In this document: positions 1-4,974 of the stretch, piece by piece
How the letters are laid out: the number at the start of each line of letters is the position of its first letter
Numbering within the stretch: the first letter of the stretch is position 1
From: Proteobacteria bacterium UBA1847
Lineage (GTDB): Bacteria > Pseudomonadota > Gammaproteobacteria > Steroidobacterales > Woeseiaceae
NCBI GenBank assembly: GCA_002338605.1
Contig: DDIP01000306.1
Coordinates: forward strand, 862 to 6,926
Direction: 5' to 3'
Length of the DNA: 6,065 nucleotides
Made by a program: the position numbers and the translations under genes
The notes under the pieces: model-generated
Seen by the model: the letters and a program-made list of their open reading frames with translations, nothing else
Told to the model about the DNA's origin: nothing
The model's database searches: none

Positions 1-749
1 GACTGATGTATCGGCTGTCGTTATCGAAGCACCACAGTTCATTCGTGCTGAAGGGCGGCATGCTGGTAACGCTCTGGATTGGTGATGAGAATCGCGTTAC
101 TCGCGACGCCGATTTCCTCGGCTTCGGTGATCCGTCGGAGGAGCGACTGATCTCTGTCTTCTCGGAGGTAATGAGCAAGCAAGCTGACGATGGGTTGATA
201 TACGACATTGACAACCTGACCGCTCGACCAATCCGCGAGGAGCAACAATACGGCGGTATCCGCCTCAGGACAGTCGCGAACCTGGGAAAAACACGAATCC
301 CGATTGTAGTGGACGTTGGATTCGGCGATGCGACGATTGCACCGGATTTCACGATAGAGTATCCAGCACTTCTCGACATGCCGGCCGCCAGGATCCGAGC
401 CTATCCGCCTGCGAGTGTCGTCGCAGAGAAGTTCCATGCGATTGTCACGCTCGGGCTCGTCAACAGCCGCATGAAGGATTACTACGACCTGTGGGCCATA
501 TTGAATTCTCAACGTATTGGCGAAGACGAGTTAGCCGACGCCATAGCTGCGACGTTTTCTCGGCGGCAGACGGAAATCCCGACAACTGTGCCGGCCGGCT
601 TGACCGACCAGTTCTCCGAGGACTCGCAAAAGACACAACAGTGGGCTACCTATGCTGCTTCGATCGGTCTGGACGGACTGTCTCTGTACGACGCGATAGA
701 TTTCGTCCGGACCAACCTGGCCCCGGCGTGTGAGCGGTTGCACCGGTGA
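1..749 (+). CDS. AbiEii/AbiGii-family nucleotidyltransferase toxin (5' end cut by window)
   Basis: This is the toxin-type nucleotidyltransferase of an AbiE-like toxin-antitoxin or abortive-infection module. Characterised relatives (AbiEii, MenT) transfer nucleotides from NTPs, in some cases onto tRNA acceptor ends, and so stop translation. Counting from the first ATG at 6, FVLKGGML (13-20) is the GG-x-L motif, TRDADFL (32-38) carries the catalytic D34-x-D36 pair, IPIVVDVGFGD (98-108) gives the third acidic residue D103, AEKFHAI (140-146) has the conserved Lys142, and RMKDYYDLW (155-163) is the family's R-x-KDYYDL signature. All active-site motifs are present. The frame is open to the left edge (codon CTG at 3-5) and the family normally has about 30-50 residues before FVLKGG, so the ATG at 6 is probably internal. 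The AbiEi antitoxin gene usually lies directly upstream and would be outside the window. The stop at 747-749 sits 7 nt before the next gene, implying one operon. Confidence 0.9.
   Translation, partial: LMYRLSLSKHHSSFVLKGGMLVTLWIGDENRVTRDADFLGFGDPSEERLISVFSEVMSKQADDGLIYDIDNLTARPIREEQQYGGIRLRTVANLGKTRIPIVVDVGFGDATIAPDFTIEYPALLDMPAARIRAYPPASVVAEKFHAIVTLGLVNSRMKDYYDLWAILNSQRIGEDELADAIAATFSRRQTEIPTTVPAGLTDQFSEDSQKTQQWATYAASIGLDGLSLYDAIDFVRTNLAPACERLHR
745..749 (+). promoter_or_regulatory. Ribosome binding site for the primase-helicase gene, embedded in the toxin stop
   Basis: GGTGA matches the 3' part of the consensus AGGAGGTGA and lies 7 nt before the ATG at 757. Its last three bases are the TGA stop of the upstream toxin gene, so ribosomes finishing the toxin would stop on the start region of the next gene. 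This supports translational coupling and the ATG over the upstream GTG at 730. The match is short, so it is suggestive only. Confidence 0.45.
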
Positions 750-756
750 TTCAGGC

Positions 757-3168
757 ATGCCTGAACGATCAAAAGAAGATTATGAAGCGGCGCTCGCCCG
801 GTTACGTTCCGAGAACCGCCGAATTCAAAAAGAAAACCAGGCCCTGCGGGAAGAGCTGGGGCTGGCCGCGCGCCAAGCAGAATCGGCAGAGGACGACGCA
901 GGGCAGGTCAACGGCGTCACGAACCACTCCAGCGTAGAGCAAAAGATTCGCCTGTTTCGAAGTCTATTCCGGGGCCGCGAAGACGTGTATCCGGTTCGTT
1001 GGGAGAACCAGAGAGGAAGGGCAGGTTACGCACCAGCATGCGGCAACGAGTGGCACAAGACACTGTGCGGCAAACCCAAAGTCAAATGCGGCGCCTGCCC
1101 GAATAGCCAGTTCCTCACTGTGACCGATCGGGTGATTCATGATCATCTAATTGGCAAGAAGACGATAGGTGTATATCCGATACTGGAAGATGGATCTTGC
1201 TGGTTTCTGGCAATCGACTTCGACAAGACATCCTGGCGGGATGATATACACGCATTCGTCGACCGCTGCGCCCACTTCGAGATTCCGGCATACGTCGAGC
1301 GTTCCCGTTCCGGCAATGGCGCTCATGTTTGGATCTTCTTCAGCCAACCAGTGCAAGCATTCCTGGCGAGGAAGTTGGGCTCTCTGACCCTGACTCGCGC
1401 AACGGCTCAACGGCCTGGTATCGGCCTCGAGTCTTATGATCGCCTGTTCCCGAGCCAGGACACCCTACCGAAGGGAGGATTCGGGAACCTGATCGCCTTG
1501 CCGTTGCAGAAACAGCCGAGAGAGCTGGGCAGCAGCGAGTTCCTGACTGGGGCGCTAGGGATCATTGATGATCAATGGGCGTTTCTGGATCGTGTGAGAC
1601 GCGTTTCCCGGAATCAGATTGAACGCCTCGTCCAACAGTATGACGTTGATGACAATCTTCTCGGTGTTCGCCGGGTGTCAATACAGGACGATGAATTGGA
1701 AGATTCGTGGACCAGGCCGGAATTCCAAAACGAGCCTGAGCCCCATGTCGCCGGCGACATGCCAGACTCAGTAAAATTGGATCTCTCAAACGGCTTGCGT
1801 ATCCCGAAGCAAGGTATGCCACCTTCGCTTCAGAACACACTCATCCGACTTGCTGCATTTCAGAATCCCGAGTTCTATCGTGCTCAGGCAATGCGGATGT
1901 CAACGTACGGAAAGCCGCGCATCATCTCCTGCGCCGATGATCTTGACCAGGAAATCGTATTACCTCGGGGTTGTCTCGATGCTGCAATTTCAGCACTGGA
2001 GGGCCTGGGAATCACGGTCATTGTCGACGACCAGCGCTTCGAGGGCGATCCTATCGACACCAGGTTCCTGGGCACATTGCGCCCGGAGCAGGACGCCGCA
2101 GCGAATGACTTGCTTGATGACGATACTGGGCTATTGTGCGCGCCCACTGCCTTTGGAAAGACCGTGGTTGCCGCTGCCGTTATCGGAGAACGGCGACGAA
2201 ACACACTGATCCTCGTACATCGTCGCCAGTTGATGGAGCAGTGGCGCGAGCGCCTTGCCACTTTCCTCGACGGACCGGTGGCGAGTATCGGCCAGATTGG
2301 CGGACGCAAACGTAAGCGAACCGGGGACATCGATATCGCGGTGATGCAGAGCATCAATCGCAAAGGCAAAGTCGATCCTTTGGTCGGAGAGTACGGTCAG
2401 ATCATCGTCGACGAAGCCCACCACGTTTCCGCTTTCAGTTTCGAATCAGTTCTCAAGAAAGTCCGTGCAAAATACATTCTTGGTCTCACCGCGACTCCTT
2501 TCCGAAAGGACGGACATCATCCGATCATCCTGATGCAGTGCGGCCCGATGCGGCACCGGGTCACCCCACAGAGGCAGCGTCAACTGGCCAATGTCGAGTA
2601 TCGCCTTATCCCCAGGAGCACCGAGTTTCGTGTGTCCGATGAAGAAGGCGAGATCGGCATTCAGGCTCTCTATGGGAAGCTGGCTCAGGATGACCAACGG
2701 AACGCACAGATCTTCGACGATATCCTCCAGGCCCTGGATGCAGGGCGGACGCCTCTTGTACTCACCGAGCGAGTTGGTCACGCGGAGTTACTTGCTGAGA
2801 AATTGGGACGCTTCGCGAAAAACGTCATCATTCTTCGCGGTGGCCGGAGTCAGAAGAAGGCGGCGGAAGCGCTCGATGAACTGGCGGCGGTTCCGGCGGA
2901 TCAGGAGCGCCTGATTATTGCTACCGGCCGCTACATCGGTGAGGGGTTCGATGACGCAAGGCTGGATACTCTGTTCCTGACCATGCCGATCTCGTGGAAG
3001 GGAACGCTGCAACAATACGTGGGCCGGCTTCATCGGCAGTATCGCGGCAAACGAGAAGTGTGTGTCTACGACTACGTCGACCAGAACCTACCGGTCCTAC
3101 GCAAGATGTATGAGCGAAGACTGAGGGGATACAGGGCGCTGGGCTACGATGTTTCCGCCAACGCGTAG
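757..3168 (+). CDS. TOTE-type AEP primase / SF2 DEAH helicase fusion protein
   Basis: Residue numbers count from the ATG at 757 (803 aa). Residues 7-45 are a charged heptad-like coiled coil. A metal-binding cluster C95-x8-C104-x6-C111-x2-C114 follows. The archaeo-eukaryotic primase domain, of the type Pfam calls the TOTE conflict system AEP domain, has motif I FLAIDFD with D154 and D156, motif II SGNGAH with H190, and the family block SYDRLFPSQD...GFGNLIALPLQ (226-251). A COG1061-like SF2 helicase follows: Walker A APTAFGKT (462-469), LILVHRRQ, DEAH (552-555), TATP (578-581), GEGFDDARLDTL (728-739) and QYVGRLHR (753-760). All motifs are intact, so a nucleic-acid-dependent ATPase linked to a primase or nucleotide-binding module is likely. 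Its exact defence mechanism is not known to me. No nuclease domain is apparent. A GTG at 730 would add nine residues and overlap the toxin gene by 20 nt, but it lacks a ribosome site; the ATG at 757 has GGTGA at 745-749, a usual spacing. No integrase or transposase features are seen. Confidence 0.9.
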   Translation: MPERSKEDYEAALARLRSENRRIQKENQALREELGLAARQAESAEDDAGQVNGVTNHSSVEQKIRLFRSLFRGREDVYPVRWENQRGRAGYAPACGNEWHKTLCGKPKVKCGACPNSQFLTVTDRVIHDHLIGKKTIGVYPILEDGSCWFLAIDFDKTSWRDDIHAFVDRCAHFEIPAYVERSRSGNGAHVWIFFSQPVQAFLARKLGSLTLTRATAQRPGIGLESYDRLFPSQDTLPKGGFGNLIALPLQKQPRELGSSEFLTGALGIIDDQWAFLDRVRRVSRNQIERLVQQYDVDDNLLGVRRVSIQDDELEDSWTRPEFQNEPEPHVAGDMPDSVKLDLSNGLRIPKQGMPPSLQNTLIRLAAFQNPEFYRAQAMRMSTYGKPRIISCADDLDQEIVLPRGCLDAAISALEGLGITVIVDDQRFEGDPIDTRFLGTLRPEQDAAANDLLDDDTGLLCAPTAFGKTVVAAAVIGERRRNTLILVHRRQLMEQWRERLATFLDGPVASIGQIGGRKRKRTGDIDIAVMQSINRKGKVDPLVGEYGQIIVDEAHHVSAFSFESVLKKVRAKYILGLTATPFRKDGHHPIILMQCGPMRHRVTPQRQRQLANVEYRLIPRSTEFRVSDEEGEIGIQALYGKLAQDDQRNAQIFDDILQALDAGRTPLVLTERVGHAELLAEKLGRFAKNVIILRGGRSQKKAAEALDELAAVPADQERLIIATGRYIGEGFDDARLDTLFLTMPISWKGTLQQYVGRLHRQYRGKREVCVYDYVDQNLPVLRKMYERRLRGYRALGYDVSANA

Positions 3169-3317
3169 CACCCCGAAAGCACTCATCAAAACCGGTAATT
3201 CCTTGCGTGAATTTTGCGTGGAACAGTCATGCATCGTTGTGAAAAGTGCTGCAAATGGAGCAACGGACGTCCCGGTAACTTGTTGAAAAAACTGAATCGA
3301 ATCAAACACGTAGAATT
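3169..3317. other. Non-coding island terminus next to the tRNA scar (possible attachment-site arm)
   Basis: About 150 nt between the primase-helicase stop and the tRNA-Phe fragment. I see no credible gene; open frames across it on the minus strand are shadows that run through the antisense of the tRNA fragment. It contains the direct repeat TTGCGTG (3203-3209, 3214-3220). By position it is the last piece of the integrated element and the place where integrase arm-type sites would be expected. The role is inferred from position, not from a recognised sequence. Confidence 0.5.
3203..3220 (+). repeat. Direct repeat TTGCGTG x2, 11-nt period (candidate integrase arm sites)
   Basis: TTGCGTGAA at 3203-3211 and TTGCGTGGA at 3214-3222 are direct copies offset by 11 nt, about one helical turn. 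Tyrosine recombinases of integrative elements bind short direct repeats near the core site, and this pair ends about 100 nt before the tRNA-Phe core. The repeat is visible; the integrase-binding role is inference. Confidence 0.4.
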
Positions 3318-3362
3318 CTGAAAGTCCGCGTGTCGGTGGTTCGATTCCGCCCCTGGCCACCA
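3318..3362 (+). pseudogene. 3' half of tRNA-Phe(GAA): displaced attachment-site copy (att core)
   Basis: The segment reads as tRNA nucleotides 32-76: anticodon loop CTGAAAG (3318-3324, anticodon GAA at 3320-3322), 3' anticodon strand TCCGC (3325-3329), variable loop GTGTC (3330-3334), T stem GGTGG (3335-3339) with loop TTCGATT (3340-3346) and CCGCC (3347-3351), acceptor 3' strand CCTGGCC (3352-3358), discriminator A and an encoded CCA (3360-3362). The T stem pairs over five positions with one G-T. The 5' side does not fit: GAATT at 3313-3317 cannot pair with TCCGC, and no D arm or acceptor 5' strand (GGCCAGG expected) precedes it. From memory, gammaproteobacterial tRNA-Phe has almost the same 3' half with A rather than G at position 38. 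A copy that starts exactly at the anticodon loop is the classic duplicated core of a tyrosine-integrase element. The intact tRNA-Phe should lie to the left, at the far end of the island. It is not a functional tRNA. A tmRNA end was considered but the acceptor sequence and GTGTC variable loop argue against it. Confidence 0.85.
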
Positions 3363-3393
3363 TTTCAGCAATGTAGGGTCTCAAGACCATTCC

Positions 3394-3411
3394 GACTCGA
3401 AGATTCGAGAC
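3394..3411. repeat. Imperfect palindrome GACTCGAA-GA-TTCGAGAC
   Basis: The two 8-nt arms (3394-3401 and 3404-3411) are inverted copies with one mismatch (A against A) around a 2-nt spacer. This could be a protein-binding operator or simply part of the old tRNA downstream region. No gene starts beside it, so a function cannot be assigned. Confidence 0.4.
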
Positions 3412-3430
3412 AAGCCGTGTCACGGTTTTT
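3412..3430 (+). terminator. Possible intrinsic terminator, perhaps the original tRNA-Phe terminator
   Basis: AAGCCGT (3412-3418) can pair with ACGGTTT (3422-3428), with one G-T pair and a 3-nt loop, and the right arm runs into a five-T tract ending at 3430. It lies 50 nt after the encoded CCA, a plausible distance for a tRNA transcript terminator. The stem is short with only four strong inner pairs, so this is tentative. Confidence 0.35.
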
Positions 3431-3546
3431 GACGACGCGGGTTCGTCAGATAATGAGTTGAGAATGTCGAAAAGTGCGGGCGCAGGTCGCACGTTTGAGC
3501 GCATCGTGCACCGCGCGCTGCTCGCGCCGAGCGGGCTCCGCAAACG

Positions 3547-4620
3547 CTACTCTTGCGTCCAGTGCCGCATGTGCCGTTCTGCCTGGATCAGTAAAGCACC
3601 AAGTTTTGCGTCCTCATCCATCTCCGAGTGCTCGAGGTAGTATTGGGCGACAAATTCCTGTGAGCGGCCGGTGACGTTTTTTCGCCCCTTGATGCTCGTA
3701 ATCACAAACAGGGTGGCGCGATCACCCTTGAAGAATACATAGGCTCTTTCGCCCGGACTCTGCAAGATCTTGTCCGGCGCAGCGCCGCCGTTCGCGAACG
3801 TCGCATTGAAGTCCAACTGTTGCTCTTCCACCTTCTCGACATCAAACATGTCCGATAGCATGAACTTGAAGACGTAGCCAACGTGTCCCGGTTTACTGCC
3901 CGCATCATAAATGCACTGACTCTCCAGGCTTGGTATGTGTTCCGATGCGACGTGATTTGTGACGGTACCTGAGCACAGCAAGCCGGCGGCAGTTTGTTCG
4001 GTGAGATAGGGGCCGGGACATGCGTTCGGCACTTCCGGGAAGTGCTGAACGGCTTCGTCACTCGAACCAGGTCCGCCGACGTTGGGCTCATACGAGATCA
4101 TGAATTCAATTGTTGCAACACGCTCGCCAAGATACGAGCAGTCGTGCACTTCGCTGAAAAGCGCGCTTTCTTCAACTTCTGCATATGTTCAGAAAGTAAG
4201 GAATGCAACCCGGCCGCTTTCCGCCGTGATGGCCCTTTGATACGAATCCCGATTTTCACCCGTGTGTGGGTTGTAGCGGTTTATTTCGCACTCCAGATTA
4301 GTCCCACGCTGTGCATCCGAATATTCAAATTCGTAGCCGAAGTTGGTGCAGCGACTCTGCTCTCCTTTTGGCCAGTCGCAGAATTCTTCCCCTTTGACCA
4401 CGATTTTGATCGCTTTCTCGCGAATCGACTATTTGCCGTCAGCAGCTGTGCAGATGACGCCGGATGCGCCGCTGTCGAGCGAGAGTTTCGAAGGATTGTA
4501 GTCGTAGAATCCGTGTTGGATTGACTCTCCCGCCGCGGCGGAATACGAGGCGACTCATAAAGAGAGGATGACGAGTATGTGGCATCCTGAATGACCTGGC
4601 CTTATCCGTTGATGGTGCAT
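3547..4620 (-). pseudogene. Decayed gene for a secreted protein of unknown function, three in-frame stops
   Basis: One minus-strand frame reads as protein from the ATG at 4618-4620 to the TAG at 3547-3549 (357 codons) but is broken by TGA at 4555-4557 (codon 22), TAG at 4429-4431 (codon 64) and TGA at 4189-4191 (codon 144). No frameshift is needed to join the pieces. Codons around the first stop read CHILVILSL-stop-VASYSAAAGES, which looks like a signal peptide with an Ala-rich cleavage region. The middle part is polar and Cys-containing (VKGEEFCDWPKGEQSRC, then GYEFEYSDAQRGTNLECEIN). The last 200 codons are open, with runs such as GYVFKFMLSDMFDVEKVEEQ and RAYVFFKGDRATLFVITS. I do not recognise the family. 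The ATG lies 2 nt after the stop of the collar protein gene, so it was probably the last gene of that operon. The longest uninterrupted piece (4149 to 3547, from a GTG) could be annotated as a 200-aa hypothetical protein, but it lacks its export signal and a ribosome site. Nonsense decay is the simplest reading; readthrough or sequencing error remain possible. Confidence 0.65.
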
Positions 4621-4622
4621 GA

Positions 4623-4955
4623 TCAGCTTCTTGTCGGAAATATTCCCGATATGCAGATGAGTGTTTTGATTTCGACTATACCGGTACCGGATGCATCGCC
4701 TTTTGGTTGATGCACGAATCTGTTTTGAAGATTGGGGAGCGCAAACGTAGTCGTACCATCGCCGCCATAGGTCACGCCCAAGATTGCGAACAGCGACTGG
4801 TGGTCAGCAATGAGCAGCAACTTACCATCCGCAGCTGCGTAGCCCCTTGGCACGAAATTTCCCGCAAATCTCGTGATTTCTCCGAGCATACATTCGGCCC
4901 TTGCGCTTCCCGCCAGGCATAGCAACAAGACCGCCGCGATTCGAAATGATTTCAA
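4623..4955 (-). CDS. Small exported single-domain tail-collar / microcystin-dependent-type protein
   Basis: The TTG start at 4953-4955 gives 110 residues and is preceded by GGAG (complement of 4964-4967) at 8-nt spacing. The upstream ATG at 4998-5000 overlaps the previous gene, would put 15 charged residues before the signal peptide, and has no comparable site. Residues 1-20 (MKSFRIAAVLLLCLAGSARA) form a signal peptide with cleavage after ARA. The rest is a Phage_Collar-type domain: GEITRFAGNFVPRGYAAADG (about 25-44), LFAILGVTYGGDGTTTFALPNL (about 54-75), and a C-terminal ICISGIFPTRS matching the family's usual I-x-x-x-G-I-F-P-S-R ending. The family is known both in phage tails and in free-standing bacterial proteins; the signal peptide and lack of tail genes favour an exported, non-phage role, function unknown. 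It starts 19 nt after the stop of the larger collar protein on the same strand and shares the collar core with it, so the two are operon-linked paralogues. Confidence 0.8.
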   Translation of the reverse strand: MKSFRIAAVLLLCLAGSARAECMLGEITRFAGNFVPRGYAAADGKLLLIADHQSLFAILGVTYGGDGTTTFALPNLQNRFVHQPKGDASGTGIVEIKTLICISGIFPTRS

Positions 4956-4963
4956 GGTTTTCT

Positions 4964-4967
4964 CTCC
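4964..4967 (-). promoter_or_regulatory. Ribosome binding site that sets a TTG start for the small collar protein
   Basis: The minus strand carries AACGGAGAGAAAACC followed by TTG. GGAG is 8 nt from the TTG at 4955, a good spacing, and translation from there begins directly at a textbook signal peptide. This decides the start in favour of TTG. Confidence 0.65.
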
Positions 4968-4974
4968 GTTGAAT

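Larger units (their letters stand above)
3363..3546. other. Intergenic chromosomal flank after the att scar
   Basis: This 184-nt stretch would be the DNA that originally followed the tRNA-Phe gene. It holds a near-palindrome at 3394-3411 and a hairpin followed by T residues at 3412-3430. Short frames here (for example plus-strand starts near 3458 and 3474) have arginine- and serine-rich, low-information translations and no ribosome site, and they run antisense into the decayed gene to the right. I see no gene. Confidence 0.5.

Noticed and set aside
730..756. GTG start at 730 for the primase-helicase
   Set aside because: No ribosome site, the added residues look unlike a conserved N-terminus, and a 20-nt overlap is less likely than the ATG at 757 preceded by GGTGA.
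3303..3362. Possible tmRNA 3' end
   Set aside because: The T-arm and CCA could fit, and AAACACGTAGAA faintly resembles a tmRNA segment, but CCTGGCC does not match the usual tmRNA acceptor, while the loop CTGAAAG, TCCGC and GTGTC match tRNA-Phe in order and exact spacing.
3186..3371. Minus-strand 61-aa open frame with ESNHRHADF
   Set aside because: Another antisense frame of the same tRNA fragment, a familiar annotation artefact.
3431..3447. Hairpin GACGA / TCGTC with 7-nt loop
   Set aside because: Short stem with the T tract on the wrong side for a plus-strand terminator and no A/T run suitable on the other strand; probably chance.
3097..3543. Minus-strand 148-aa open frame containing GGIEPPTRG
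   Set aside because: That peptide is the antisense translation of a tRNA-Phe 3' half (VARGGIEPPTRG...), a well-known false gene in databases. It overlaps the end of the helicase gene as well. It instead supports the tRNA fragment call.
3458..3674. Two short overlapping plus-strand frames starting at 3458 and 3474
   Set aside because: Low-information Arg/Ser/Ala translations without ribosome sites, partly antisense to the decayed gene.
3994..4524. Plus-strand 176-aa open frame
   Set aside because: It is antisense to the decayed secreted-protein gene, whose minus-strand frame has a signal peptide and ordinary polar protein composition. The plus-strand translation is rich in F, R and C in a way typical of shadows, and has no ribosome site.
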